Of a stretch of 64,000 bases of DNA, positions 24,480-37,600 are shown one piece after another. Where the stretch lies: contig CM055100.1 in assembly GCA_029204225.1 (NCBI GenBank), positions 66,682,134 to 66,746,133 on the forward strand, read 5' to 3'. Below the pieces are notes generated by a model that saw nothing but the letters and a program-made list of their open reading frames with translations, did no database searches and was not told the DNA's origin. Within the stretch, counting starts at the first letter, position 1. Every line of letters begins with the position of its first letter. This DNA is from Diphasiastrum complanatum. Its lineage: Eukaryota > Streptophyta > Lycopodiopsida > Lycopodiales > Lycopodiaceae. The position numbers were made by a program, and so were the translations under genes.

Positions 24480-24930
24480 GGGATGCAAGCAATGTATTAA
24501 GAGAAGACAAAGGTAATCTAGCTCCAATCACATATGAAGCCAATGTTGCTAAAATAATAGAAGGAGAATCTCTGGCTAATTATTTCTTCAACCTTTAAGC
24601 AATCATTTATCAAATGGTACAATAGCGATAAGGGTGAAGTCCTAGTCACCTTGCTTCATAGTCTACTAGACTTATATGCTCAGTTTGCCTCTACCTTTGG
24701 GAGTGTTGCCCATACTCATGACCTTGCAGGCATCAAGGCAACTCTCCTCCAATAATAATCAAGGCACAAAAATCTATTCTCCAAAGGCCACTACAATGGA
24801 GATGAAACTGATTTTTATATAACAAGCAAAAGGAATCTATTCAAGAACAAGGAGGATAGAGCCAAGTGTAATTACTACAAGAAGGCCGCCGGCCACTTAG
24901 TACCTATATGTTTTAAGTGGTATATATATG
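24480..24930 (+). pseudogene. Copia gag relic with damaged zinc knuckle
   Basis: Fragments read LLHSLLDLYAQFASTFGSVA (near 24650) and, near 24855, AKCNYYKKAAGHLVPICFK. The latter is a CCHC knuckle with the second Cys replaced by Tyr and one extra residue before the His. Several stops occur. It lies downstream of a putative LTR in the same orientation, so it may be the start of another copia copy. Confidence 0.55.
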
Positions 24931-27900
24931 TATACAACTAGTCAGTATCTAACATATTATTGATGGACTTAGAAGATAAATTAGGATTCTTTTAAGATGA
25001 AGTAAAGAAGGATATATTATATTCTAAGATTGATAATCTAGTGATTTTTTTTGACAGGAATAGTGCTAGGCTTGTGTTGGTCAAGAAATGAATCAAAAGT
25101 CAAAAACTACTTGAAAACTCTTGATGACATGACTTTGGATGACTCTTGACAACATTTGATGATTGTTTAGCTACATAAATTATCAATAATACATGTATAA
25201 ACAATTACATATGTATTGTAAATGACATGCTATTTACAATCATGTGTCAAACTATAGATAGTTTTGAATGTTAACATAAGTTTGTGTTATTTGCATTTTA
25301 CAATATTGTACATAGCAAAGACATGTTTTTTTTTTTTTGGTTTTATGGCGTATAGATTGTTTCAAAGTATGAATTGCACAAAATGACAACTTCTCATGGT
25401 ATTTCTGATATTTAAGATCACTTCATTTCAATAATATAGTAAACTTGGGTGAATCTTGCATTGATAAATTGCATGCCAATCTTTACATTACATTGGATGT
25501 ATGTGTAAAGGGTTTGCTAAAATCAACCAATGTTTGAAGTATCTGGCATATATGAAACATTTTGCATTACGAGGAGATATGTCTTGAGTATGTATTTTTC
25601 CAACAATTCAATTGATATAAATGATAACATTTTTTGTTTTCAATTGTACAAACAACCTACGTCTTTAGTTGATCGCATATATGTTTCATTTTAAGAATAA
25701 AATATACTTGTTTCATTAAACGATGTTTCAATATATATAGGTAGAGATGATTGTCTATGCTAGTCTGATTCTGATTACCCACATATTGCACATTGATATT
25801 ACTAAAATACATCCTAAATAAACAAAATTAGTTACATAAAATTCAAGAACATTGTACACACCCAAAAAATGGAAATGTATCAGTCGATGTCGATGCTTGT
25901 GTTATTGTTAATCTTTGTAATATTATACATCATGTACATAAATGTATTATTCAACATCTGTGTTGTTCTACATCTTTGTAGCATTATACATCATGTACAT
26001 ATATGTTTTTGTATTCAAAGACCTAGAATGACAAACAAATTTGTTTTGTTGTTTGATGTCATAATAAACCTATCACATTTATCATTTGTGCTTAGATTAG
26101 AAAAAGCATGTGTCTATCTTATTTTGCATCTTCACATTACTCCAGAGCATTGCATATATTTTCATATCTATCGAGTGCATAGGTAAATTACTTTAGTTTT
26201 GCTTATCTCTAGCTCTAAATATTGGTAATATCTACAATATTGTACATTCCATACTTCATGTTACTCCAAAGCATTATTCATTTTTGTATCTATTCAATAA
26301 GAACTAGGTGCATGTGTAGAAATTAAGTTTATCCATTCTTATTTTTAGCTCAAAATATTGTTCTATCAACAACAACATTAGTAGGCTCCAAACCTTGCAA
26401 AAAGACCAATCTTGAAAAGTTTTGAATGCCTGCATTAGTAAACCTCATACATTATTGGAACTAGCAATCGCATAGAAAATCCTTTTTTGTAACCTGCTTG
26501 TTTTTGTATGTTTTTAGATAATGTATATATAGGCACTACATGTAACATTTATGCTCATATATAAATAAAGAATACTATCCATATTTGTCTTTCTTTGTGT
26601 GTTTATGTTATTGTAATAACTTCCTCATTTCATTTTATATCTATCCGACAAGAATTAGTCACAATTGCAAGGATTACGTTTGCTCTTGAACGTTTCTAGA
26701 TGCAATCAATATCCATACATACAATTACTATATACAATATCAAGCAAAACAAATATATGTACAATTCTTAGCATGACTTTCAAATTCAACTTTCCATAAA
26801 TTAAAACACTAATACCATACCTCACCAAAAAAAAAAAGGAACAATCTCTATAACTCGTGTGAATGGCAATTAAAACCACAAATAATTTTTACAAAAGCAA
26901 AGCCATTAGTACAAAAATCCCAATGCAAATATAACAATATAATTTCAAGCATTACAACAATTTCTGAAAAGATTACTTTAAAACGATAACATCGCAATGC
27001 CATGAGAAAACACTTGATCTAAGAAAGCAATTCAAGCCTTAGCGAATGACAAGAGAACAATCTTGAAGTTTGCACAATTCTCCAAGGCTCAATCAACACA
27101 CATTGATGTAATGAGCCAACCGTAGTTTCCCAACACATGATAGTTAATACTCACAAATGCGTGGCTTAATCAACTACTCATACAAAATTGTGAGCTACAT
27201 AACAACCATACTCAACATAGCCACAAGTTAAGGAATACTCATAGTAGATTTATGTTAATCGCCAAACACAAACATTACAAGTTTCTTTCATATCTTAGAC
27301 AGTATCCGTCGAGTCTTACCGACAAACATTGCATCCATCTTTCTAGGAGTCTTTAAGTGATACTGCATACTCTCAAGCACTTAAGAACCTACTATGTTTG
27401 GACAAATTACAACTCCATAACCATCTACGTAGACCAAATTCGGAGAAATGCTCCACTGATTATTCGTCATCCCAAATGACTAAAGCATATTGGTATGATC
27501 AGCACCCTACATACTCTTACCTTTAAACTTCTAACAATCTTTCCAAAGTTAAAAACCCTTAACTACCATAGCATCAGCCACCCTACACATGCCACTATTA
27601 CACTAACAAAAAAAAATAAGAGTAACTATATATATAGCAATCCTCATACAATTGCACCCCCAAAAAGCCATCAAGCCTAACACATGCCCTTTGCAATTTG
27701 TTTGGATGAACTTGATCTCCCAAAAAATCACCATGAAAAAATATCTGGTTATAAGAAATTAATGATACTACAAAATAAAATGCTTGTGTCATCTTGTTTC
27801 CTTCTTATTTTATGGAGTCCTATTGTGCAATTGCAAGCCATTACTCATCATTTTGCCATTCCACTTTTTGCCTCCCTAAGCAATACATATCTTGTCCAAG

Positions 27901-28450
27901 ACAGAGCCTCCCATGATCATCTCACATCACCTTGTTATAACCTCCTTTCTAGTGCCTATTTGTAGCCATGTCAACAACAACATCACATGTACTATGCAGA
28001 AAGTTGAAAGCTTTTCAAAACTGCCCAGGCTTATTCAACAGTCTGTTTATACCTAGGTGCTGCAAGGAAGGGATGTAGGACAATCTTCTTCCACTTGATT
28101 GCACAATTAAGAAGCACATTGAATCTGTGAAGAAAATCACAATAATCCCCCTTTACACATAAGTAGCCTTTGCAGATTGTGGTGTTCAGCTTCTTTTGAT
28201 CAAATGACACTTTTTATTGTGGCCACAGAATAAAAGTAGCATTTGATCATCATACAAATCGGCATATTTGGTTGAGCAGAGAAGATGAGCACTTATTCTT
28301 TGTTTTGTGTTTTCGACACTTTTGCTGAGCTACGAAGCAACACTGTCATATACCATCTGCTGGATACACAAGGATCTTCAACTGCTTGAATTTACTCGTG
28401 TAGCTTGATGAGTCCAAACCCACTTCACAATTTCAGTGCAAGATGCTAAT
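24931..28450. other. AT-rich intergenic DNA without recognisable genes
   Basis: Only short chance frames were seen. A 34-bp direct repeat (ATCTTTGTA, then ATTATACATCATGTACATA) occurs at about 25911 and 25972. The right end, from about 28000, is the 3' flank of the minus-strand PIN gene. Confidence 0.5.
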
Positions 28451-28654
28451 GATGCTAACATAGTGAGTGGGCTGGTATGAAAAATTGCTGACAGAAGCTG
28501 ATTATCCAAAAGCTTGATATGAGATATGGGTAGCTCATTGTCAGGGCAGCAAACTCTGCTTGTTGAAGTAGTTCTGCAATGTTGTGAGAATTGTAACCCT
28601 GATCAATTTTCAGAATAAAGCTAACCAACCCATTCCAATACAAGCCAACGCTCC

Positions 28655-28721
28655 TCACAAACCCAACATTATATAGTACAGCAAGGTGATTGGGAATGAA
28701 ACCAGCATGCCAAAGATCACC
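28655..28721 (-). CDS. PIN: PIN exon 6 (C-terminus)
   Basis: 67 bp encoding [20 protein letters not shown] and a final Leu before TGA at 28655-28657. This is the standard PIN C-terminus; the acceptor is GAATGCAG. Confidence 0.95.
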
Positions 28722-31700
28722 CTGCATTCCATAAAGTATAATCGATCAGCAAACCTTGTGTGTAAGCAAGAACACACATCTATCACCGCATTAGAAAAAT
28801 AGATTTTAGACCTCACTAGTTTTTGAAATATAGGAATGCAGGTGCTAAAACCCAAAAAAAAAAGACAAGGTAAGGGAATTACGCGGTGCTGAGGACATCT
28901 GAATGCAGATTGTACTCTTTCGCAAAGACAAAAGGAACAATGCCTTGAGGCAGGGCTGCCTGAAAAAATAAATTGTACAAAGTTAGCAGCAGTGGCAAAT
29001 CCAGTAATTGACAGTCACAAATACATCTTCAAGCCTTCTCTGATTGTTCTTTGATTCAAGGCACGTGGTCAAACATCAGAATAAACTCGTTCCTTTTTGG
29101 AAGACAGATATGATTGAGAATGTGAAACCAGTAAGTTTCATGTCAACCAGTGCAGGTGGAAGGAATCCATAGATAGAAATCAATGCTCCACTCAGATGGC
29201 TGCCTCACATTGCAAACTATAGTTGACCCAGCTGTAATGTATCACCAGAAATAATTGAAAAAGGTATGTGCTTTTACTATGCTGTTCCGGTTTTTCTTCT
29301 GCAAGAAGAGATGAGGTAGCAAAACTTGGTCCAGGAAAGAACAAAATGAAAGGCCCATGTGACAAGTTGGGTGACATACCTGTACTATCGATACTCGAAG
29401 ATTTACTCCTCTTAAACCAACTGCAATAGAAGTAGCTGCCATTACTGCTGGCCCTGTCATGAATCGTACAACCATTCCAAAAAGGGAAAGACGCACACCA
29501 CATGAAAGGATCTTCTTTTGCAATGCCATTGAAAGTCCTGTTGACAATAAGAGTGAGAATAATGTAACCACACATCAGGTTCACATGTTTAACTTACCCC
29601 AAAGGTCAACCACCAAGGCAGAGCAACAGTCAAGATGGCAAAGAAACACGTGAGCTTGGAAATGCGAGATTGAGATCAAGAAAGACAAGTGCTTACCCAG
29701 GCTAAACATAGCCATTCCAAGGCCAGCATTTGATATAATTGTTACTGAATTTTCCAAAATCTCAGGCATGCTCTTATGCCACCTAAAACAAGGAAAATAA
29801 GAAATAATGAGGCCTACAATTGAACCTTCATATCGACATAATATACTTTATGTCTATGTACTCCAATGTTTATTTGTAGCATGCTATGCTTTGTGGTATA
29901 TCCACAGAAATAAGAATCAATTATGCAAGCCACTCAATGATAGTAGATCCCTTTCATCTCTTGGTCTACATGGAGCTTATCTTCCTACACTTATGCAAAG
30001 AAAGAAGTCTTCAATACACAGAAGGATGAAAAATTCCAACTTGAGTCAAGTTTGATGACTCAAAGAAGGAGAAAATTTGCTTATAACACGGTGTGTTGGA
30101 CAATTCTAAGAAGAACCAAATAACTTATCAATCATTAAACTTGACATAGGTTGCACCTTCATTTTTACCTGTAAGATACAAGAGCCCAGATTAGGCCTAA
30201 CAAGCTTGAGTATGTATTTGGGTTTCTTATGAGTTTTCTCCACACCAGATTTAGGATTAGCTTTGACATGACAATTGCTGGAGGCAAGGAAATTTTCCTC
30301 TGATCTCCTAGAAGCTTTGGATGAAGTGCTGTAGAACTGGAGCCCGTCTTTGTAAGACTTGGGCCTCCCTTTTCAGCTGAGAAAGGTTCACTTCCATCAG
30401 AACTTGCTCTGTTTCCAAAACTGAAGTCATCACAGTCATATTCATTGTATCCATCTCTGGGCCCCTTGCAAGCTGTCACCAAAAAACAATCCCAAAGTCT
30501 CTGAATACACAAGGGGGTATCAACGTCCAATTCTGAAGTAGAAAATTATGTCTGTCAAAGTATTCAAACTCCAAGCAAATTCTTCTACAGGCTCAACTGT
30601 GGCAGATTAAAGTGACTACTTTGGTATTGGATTGATTCATTGTACAGAATAGACCACAGGCATAGGGTTAATAGGCCAACAATCTACAGAAAGTATGGTT
30701 TAAAACAAGAACAATAATATACTTTTAAGCCTTACTTTATTCCCTAAGATCAAAAGCATTCTAATAACAAGTGATTAAAGCTAAAATTGGCGTTCTGGAA
30801 TTGTAATGGGTTCTCATGGAATGAAGGAGTCCTGAAGATGGATCAAAGATTGAAGCCTAAGCTCAATGGAAATCAGGATCAGGTGAGACAAAATCACCCT
30901 GTTAACCACTCTAAGCTACTAAAACTTTTTGAACTCACCTTGAGGGCCTTCAGGGAATTTGGTAGCTCCCATCTGTAGCTTTACTTCTTTTGTGTCATCA
31001 TCTCGCTTAGCACCATTTACTGCACTGAAAGCAGATCTCTGAGAAGGTGGTGGCCCTCCTTCTGACACGGGTGAAGCACTAGTACTCCACACAAACATCT
31101 GATCCTTAGAAATATCATCCATCTTGGGTGAGGCTCTTGGATCCGTTCTCTTATACACTATTTGGGAGGGATGACTTGGAGAGATGTGACTTTGAAGCTG
31201 GAATAATTGGCCACCTCCTACACTTGAAAGATAAACTTGAGCTGGGAAAGGCGAGCCCACACCGTTGATTCCCTTGGAAGTTCTATTCACATCCTTGAAA
31301 TTGTCCTCAGTGGAATCAGAACTTCTGGGAGTGAGAGCTCTTGAAGAATGAAGGGAATAAATTTCTGCGGATGTAAAATTAGATCGGCAAGGGCTTCCTA
31401 CAGGTCTCGTGGTCGAGATTGAGTAGAATTCAGCAGGATTGAAGCTTGATTCTCTTGGAGTTATGTTCCGGGAGGATGGAATGGAAAAAATTTCCACTCC
31501 GGTGAGATTTGAAGGCCTAGGAGTCAAGGCAGGCATAGAACTTAGTGCTGTAGACCTCCTTGGGGATGACAGGGAGTGAGGCTGAGATGAAGTGGATCTT
31601 CTTACTGTGACATGAAGCTTACCATCATCATCAATTTCAGCTTCTGTTTGCAGAGGATCTCTGCCATCAAGGGACATAACATCTGGTTTGACCTTGAAAG

Positions 31701-32220
31701 ACACAATAGAAGCTGCATTTTCAGGAAACTGCTCAGAAATGAGGGCCTTGGCACTCCTAAACTCATACAGGAAAAGTAGCAGAGTGTACCAGATGATGCA
31801 TTGAAGCACAACAGCTTGGACTATAAGCGCTCCTGATTGAGCACCATACATGGCTGCCAATAGGGGGATTCCCATGACCAGGGTATTTGGAAGAGTAGCC
31901 AACATGAAGAGAGTGATCATCCACTCCAAAGTGCCCGTCCGAGAATAGCGAGCCCAAAATGCCAGGACAATCAGAATTGCAATTTTCTGCAGAGTATCAG
32001 CTGCAATGAACTTGAGGTTCATCTTGTAAGGGTTATTTGTGGCAATGATGTGGAATGACAGAAATGGAACAGCAAAGATTGCAACAAAACGGTTGATTCC
32101 ACCACATTGTTCAGGGGTCAGGATCCTCCACCACCTTACCGAACCATAGGCAAGGATCATGGCCACATACAGTGGGGCAATAGCACTAAGCACCTTATAG
32201 AAATCCCCTGCGCTGATCAT
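28655..32220 (-). CDS. PIN: PIN-type auxin efflux carrier, complete, six exons, 657 residues
   Basis: PIN proteins export auxin across the plasma membrane and set the direction of its flow. Exons on the minus strand are 32220-30939, 30472-30169, 29782-29697, 29537-29380, 28959-28883 and 28721-28655. They total 1974 bp with every phase matching and GT-AG borders. Residues 1-165 form the N-terminal membrane half (starting [20 protein letters not shown]). Residues 166-495 form a long hydrophilic loop with TPRPS (233-237), TPRES (254-258) and TPRSS (297-301), sites of the type phosphorylated by D6PK/PID kinases. The C-terminal membrane half follows, including NPNTY (511-515), the trafficking motif. 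The long loop marks a canonical plasma-membrane PIN. Start: first ATG, with the classic PIN N-terminus. No defects were seen. Confidence 0.95.
28883..28959 (-). CDS. PIN: PIN exon 5
   Basis: 77 bp encoding [20 protein letters not shown] and DVLSTA, after the acceptor TTTTTTCAG. The donor is GTAATT. It is too short to show as an open frame but clearly conserved. Confidence 0.94.
29380..29537 (-). CDS. PIN: PIN exon 4
   Basis: 158 bp, the same length I recall for the matching Arabidopsis PIN1 exon. It encodes [13 protein letters not shown] through [19 protein letters not shown] to SIVQ. The donor is GTATGT. Confidence 0.95.
29697..29782 (-). CDS. PIN: PIN exon 3
   Basis: 86 bp encoding [15 protein letters not shown] and [14 protein letters not shown], an almost invariant PIN segment. 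The acceptor is TTGTTTTAG and the donor is GTAAGC. Confidence 0.95.
30169..30472 (-). CDS. PIN: PIN exon 2
   Basis: 304 bp. I chose the acceptor GGTGACAG (30473) because it alone keeps the phase: G plus CT gives Ala, then [12 protein letters not shown]. It contains the loop end ([11 protein letters not shown]), the membrane re-entry ([14 protein letters not shown]) and ends LVSYR across the next junction; donor GTAAAA. Confidence 0.92.
30939..32220 (-). CDS. PIN: PIN exon 1
   Basis: 427 codons plus one base, from ATG at 32220 to CAA G, with donor GTGAGT at 30938. It covers the first membrane domain and most of the hydrophilic loop, with the four TPRxS-like repeats. A large first exon covering this part is typical of PIN genes. 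Confidence 0.95.
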
Positions 32221-33918
32221 ATTGGAGCTCTAATGAACCATGGAGGTATGGATTCTATTGGGTTTAGCTTTGATCAACCCCTTTCTGGCTGCCGCACTGA
32301 TCAAAATATCGCTTCTGTGGTATTTGTAAGAGGAAATTTCACTACAAGGGATTGCGTACAAGATATAAACTTAACCACTTTGTTTTTGCACTTATGAACT
32401 ACAATCCCCATCAATGCTTGCGTTCTTAACTACATGCATTTGCTGTTTACTCTAACAAGCCACAACAGCATTCTTGGAGAAGCCGAATGTTGGGGTCCTC
32501 TCACCCACATAGAAACAAGTTTTTGAATAACTCTGACTTGAGTGCTCATTGCAGAACAGCAGCCACGATTGAGATATGCACATTACATGCCGAATGCACG
32601 AGGAATCCAACAGTGTCTGCTGTCTTGGAAGAGAACGTACTACCACGTAGAGGAGAGCCTCCTACATAGAGTACCAACTGGCCTGTCATATGAGAAATCT
32701 CTATCTTCTTTGCTCATCAATGCATGTTTCCATTACTGACTCCTGACTCCTGAGCTATGGAAAGACCTCTATTCTAACTCTTATAAATTGCCAGCTTCAA
32801 ACACTGAGCTATGAACAGACTTACAGTCCAGACTCTACCCCTTGCCATGCTTTTACTACTGAGCTATGGACTACGTAGTATGGGCAGACTCCTAATCTAA
32901 CTCCTGTAAATTGCCATGCATAATTCCAATACCGAGTTATGGACAGATTTCTAATCTAGCTCCTGTAGATTGCAAGCCTTCTGCTAATTGTTGTAATTGT
33001 AATTTGTAATGTGTAACTGTGTACACTCAGCACTATACAGTATTATCCTCTCTGTGGCAACTGGCAGTGGCAGATGCCTCCTTAGCTAACTCCCAACTTC
33101 CAAGCTAACCTGCCTGCCTGCCTGCCTGGACGGTCTTCCCGAATCCCAAGCGCTAACTTACTCACTGTACTGCCTGCCCATTTTCATCAATGCAGCTCCC
33201 ACTCATGCACTATTACGTCATCCTATGACCTCCACAAACTCCATGAGAAACGACAAGCCCTCATACACCAACACAAGATCTGCCACAGACAAGGATCGCC
33301 ATTCTGCTGGCACCCAAATCTATCTGACCTGCTGCAATGTGCATCCACCCCAGACGGTGTGACCCCACCAGCAGGCTGCAGTACCAGCGGTCCAGCTCCT
33401 CCAGTCCTCCTGCTAATATCTGATCCTGATTCTTCCTGACCTCATCTCACTTCCATCATGCAAGACCATTGACAATGAATCACAGTACTCCAATCTTCCA
33501 ATCAGAGCTTTCCCAACACTGGTCAGCAGTGCTATCTGCTCGTAGGTCCAGCAAGCTTTGATCAGCAGCTGGCCAGTAGCTACACTAATTCAAAGATGAC
33601 TGCATGAGAGTTTGCAACTTTGCTTGCTGCTGCCCAGCAGTCCTCATGCCATCATGCAATGAATGATTTACTATATCACTAACTGTTTTTGCAATATTGC
33701 TAACAGCTATAAAGCAAAAACTCCAAGATTTCAAAAGATTTGAACAAACACAAAGGTGCATGCGACACATGAGGTCAATGCTTGCAGCATGTGCTTGTCA
33801 ATTCAGAATTTCAGTGCATGATCTCATCATCCATCAATACTGCCTGCCCAGCATCAATATATCCATCAACCATCCAAGGTGGATAGGTTGCTTCTTTCTT
33901 GAGTTATCTATATCCATC

Positions 33919-33920
<2 letters not shown>
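32221..33920 (-). promoter_or_regulatory. Upstream region of the PIN gene with local repeats
   Basis: No coding region was seen between the PIN start and the microsatellite cluster. This is where its 5' UTR and promoter must lie. It contains a four-copy repeat (32751-32980) and a (CCTG)5 run (33109-33128). No convincing TATA box was located, so the transcription start is unknown. Confidence 0.4.
32751..32980. repeat. Four tandem copies of a 54-73 bp unit in the PIN upstream region
   Basis: Units start at 32751, 32805, 32860 and 32933, each beginning TGAGCTATGGA or a close variant (CGAGTTATGGA in the fourth). They continue with an AGAC, CTAACTC and TTGCCATGC-like pattern. The third unit carries about 18 extra bases around CTACGTAG. 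Confidence 0.75.

Positions 33921-33949
<29 letters not shown>
33921..33949. repeat. (TG)n microsatellite
   Basis: About 14 TG dinucleotides without interruption. Confidence 0.95.
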
Positions 33950-33952
<3 letters not shown>

Positions 33953-34050
33953 GTTTGTATAGGTTTATATTTTTTAATCTATCCATATTTGCAAGAGTGT
34001 TTGCTAAGGAAGCACTTGCCATCATTTTTGTAAGCAATATACTAATAATG

Positions 34051-34052
<2 letters not shown>

Positions 34053-34142
<90 letters not shown>
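34053..34142. repeat. Compound (TC)34-(AC)11 microsatellite
   Basis: TC repeats from 34053 to 34120 pass directly into AC repeats to 34142. The chance frame across it is not a gene. Confidence 0.95.
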
Positions 34143-34519
34143 CCTTATGATCATTTTTGTACTATGGAATGGGCCGACATTGGACATTCAACTCGGTTCG
34201 GCTTTCTAAAAAAATTTGGGCTTTCCAAAAAATTTCTGGAAATCCTTATTGGGAAGAATGACCTGTGCCCAGCCCATTCCATTGCGTAATGGATTCTTTG
34301 ACTTTTCCACATGTCATTTATAAAACATAATCAGCACTTCGACTTTTTTTTTACCAGTCAAAAAATGCCATGTGGTAGGCTGACGCATGAGGATTGGCAC
34401 ACGGGCTAGAATTGGCATCAGTTTTTTTGAAAAAAATAGTGACATATTTTGCTTTTTAAGGAGCCCCAAAAATGGGCAGAAGATGCAAAAAGAATCCATT
34501 ACGTAAGCCTTATAAGTAA

Positions 34520-34525
<6 letters not shown>

Positions 34526-34564
<39 letters not shown>
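34526..34564. repeat. (TC)n microsatellite
   Basis: About 19 TC dinucleotides. Confidence 0.95.
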
Positions 34565-34568
<4 letters not shown>

Positions 34569-34805
34569 TGAGGTTTTTTTTGAGCCATGAGTTCAAGGTT
34601 TCTTGAGCCAGTTCATGGATGCTCAACCAAGAACTAGTGTCGCAGCCAGCCAGTTCTTGGTTGTGCAAAAAAGTAGTTCCCGGTTGTGCAGTCACAACTA
34701 GAAACTACAATGCCAATAAATGGCTCACAAATTTGCTCTGTGGGCAAACGCCATTTTCCAACAATAAATCATGGCTGCACAGCTAGGAACTCTTTGCTTC
34801 ATGTG

Positions 34806-34810
<5 letters not shown>

Positions 34811-34892
<82 letters not shown>
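34811..34892. repeat. (TC)41 microsatellite
   Basis: 82 bp of perfect TC repeat, the fourth such tract in the window. Confidence 0.95.
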
Positions 34893-34899
<7 letters not shown>

Positions 34900-36784
34900 A
34901 AGATGCATTCTATGATGTGTTCTCATTACTTCCATCAAAACACATTTCATTGAAATGTAGCGATGCATGCATGTAGGTGCTTGGAAAACCTTGGGACTAA
35001 GGACACTTTGGGAAGCCACCGCATAAAACTCAATTTGCTTGATTTTTTCTAAGATGAATGTTTCGAATCATATGACTTTCAAATGGACAAATGTTCATAT
35101 GCAATTGAAAAAAGAAAAGAAAAATCTCAAAGCATTCTTACATGAGAAAAGTGCCCATTGAGAGCCTTTTATCCTACTTTTTTTTCTTCTCGTAGAAACA
35201 AAAGAACATTGATCAATCATAACATGGCAAGGCCAAAGAACTCATTGAGCTAGCACTTTTGTCCTATAAAGGAATGAGGCCTCTAGGCTAACACCCTCGG
35301 CCCATGTTCAAATCTAAATCGGGAATTTACTCAAGAGTGAAAACTTCCCTCGTAAAACATACAATATTAATATTGAAAATGCACATGCCCAAAATATTTA
35401 TTACTAATGTTAAAAATGTTTGATTGAATTGGCACATTGAATCATTATAGAAAATCATGTCCAATTATTTTAGGATTATTTTGGGTATGAATGAACAAAA
35501 AGCTTGTTAAATCTTCTCGCGAAGGAATGGTCTTTCCAGAGATCTCTATTAGTGGTTTAGGTTATTTTCAAAGATAAGTCTCATCCTAACATGCTCAAAT
35601 GAGCCTTACCACCAATCATCAGAGACACCATTCCCATGTTTGTAAAAGATTTGTGTAGCCTTTTACTATTCATTCTTGAAGTGCATTAAAATAAGAAGAC
35701 AACTGCAATGGCCCTATTTGAGATTTCGTCGTTTCTTTTCTTTTGAAATTTTGTTAGAAGCTAGTGTCTAACTTGCGTGATAAACTTATTTGGAGGGTCA
35801 AGGGTTGACCATTTGGTGTTAAACTAGTGAAAACTATCGTTAAGCTCTTTAGCTCTTGGTGACTTCATAAATTTTTCTATGTATGATTCACCTTTGATTA
35901 TTGGCTCCTTCAATGAAGGTCCTAATATAGTAATTCACACTATCACTCTAGGTACTTGCATCAACCCTTCATGCAAAATCATGCACACAAACAAGAGAAA
36001 AGAGAGAGTCGTGACAACATCACACATTGTATTAAAGATCGACAAAGGACATTACACCGATATGAAAATTACCCTAATCACTAGCTAATAGGAGATATCC
36101 TTATTAGGCTCAATTTCCAAACTAACTTATATGACCATTAGTCATTATACCTACATTCAAAGGTCCAATTGTCAAAGTTATTGTCCAGTTCTCCCACTTA
36201 TTGACTAATTATGCTCTTTAAAATTAACACCTACATGACTAAAATTTACATTAGCACTAGAGTTGTATCAAACTTGGATGATTATGGGTCCTTTCGAGAA
36301 AAACTTTGAGCACTTAAAACTCAGAGTATACAAAGTTTTATGGGTGCATGTTTTATTATGTTATGCTACAATATAAAATTTATCACTCAAAATTCTGGTT
36401 TTTGAAAATGAGCCTTATATGACTTAGATTTAGCTATCAATTGGCACATAATTTTTGTCCTTTCATGTCTCAAAAGGTAGGGGATGTTATGAGGTATCAT
36501 AACCAAGAGAAAATCTATAAGATGGAATCTTTTCTAGATACTTTTATTATTTCATTGTGTAGAGCATGCAGTTGGGCAATATCATCAAAATTTTCATCTT
36601 AAAATTAGAAGTCAAACTCCTAATGTTTCAAAAAAAACAAAACATTGTCTTAAAGGACAAAAAATCGTCTCTTCCACAACTCTAGTGTTAGGGCTTTTTG
36701 GACTCAAAATGACCTCTTTTTTGGCTTCATAAGTGATTCAACAAAGATTAATTAACTCATTGATCAAATCCTATGTGGCATGAA
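34893..36784. other. Intergenic DNA, no gene recognised
   Basis: AT-rich with short frames only. A frame at 35879-36088 has no recognisable features. Confidence 0.5.
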
Positions 36785-37065
36785 ACTATATGACCGAATG
36801 AAAATTTTGTTGGCTAAGTGCTTTCGTAAGTATATCAACAACTATTTGTCAAACAACAAATGAGCTCCACCTCCTTAACTTGAAAATTCGTACAAAGTAG
36901 TATTGGACCTCAATGTGCTTAGTGCATGCACGAAAACTAGGTTCTTAGCAATTTGAGTGCAACTCAAATTATCGCAATAAATTAGAGCTATGATACCTTA
37001 AGGCTCTTTGCATTCAACTAGTAATCGTCAAAGCCACTTACATTCACATGTTGCATTTGTTGTTG
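36785..37065 (-). pseudogene. Copia RNase H C-terminus relic
   Basis: The minus strand reads TCECKWL, then (after two stops) IYCDNLSCTQIAKN, HARTKHIEVQYYFVR and finally VDILTKAL. These are the last boxes of a copia polyprotein (CDN-x-S-A, H-x-R-T-K-H-I, D-I-x-T-K-x-L). Only about 90 codons remain. Confidence 0.8.
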
Positions 37066-37600
37066 TCACGTCTCTTTTCCCAAGTGATTTATAGAGAGCA
37101 ATTAAAAATGGGCCATCTTGTTAAATTTTGAACTGAAGGATGGACTCTAGTCGTGTTGCTTCATGAAGTAATTGACAGTCCTTTGGGCAAATTTCCAATT
37201 GTAGAAGGATTTCAACTATCTATTCAACTACGGTCCATTTCCTTTAGAGAAGACTTCAGATTCTCTGATCTCTCTTCTGATGAATTTACTGGTTTTAGCA
37301 TCTCTAATGCTATTTGTGGAGCATCACTCTCATTCTCATAAGGGCCAATTAGACCTGAGAGAATGAGTCGGGTCTCGAATCCAGGGCAAAAATCATTCAG
37401 TATCGCTCTTCGGAGGACACAGTAAGCCTTTGGCACTAATGGTGACATCTCTACCTCTACAATGTGCTTGGAGAGCGCTTTCCATTTCAGAAGCTTTGTC
37501 GGTCCATTTGGATTGTACTTGTTGCTTGTAGTGGGTTTCTTTCCTTGCCTAACCTAAATCCGAGATCTAGTCAATCTAGCATCAAAGAGAAGGAGTCAGT

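Noticed and set aside
35240-35340. B-box-like GTTCAAATC as a tRNA gene
   Set aside because: No cloverleaf could be drawn and no good A box precedes it. No true tRNA or rRNA gene was recognised anywhere in the window.
37153-37448. Short frames on both strands near 37.3 kb
   Set aside because: No recognisable domain; they lie between a copia scrap and an LTR.
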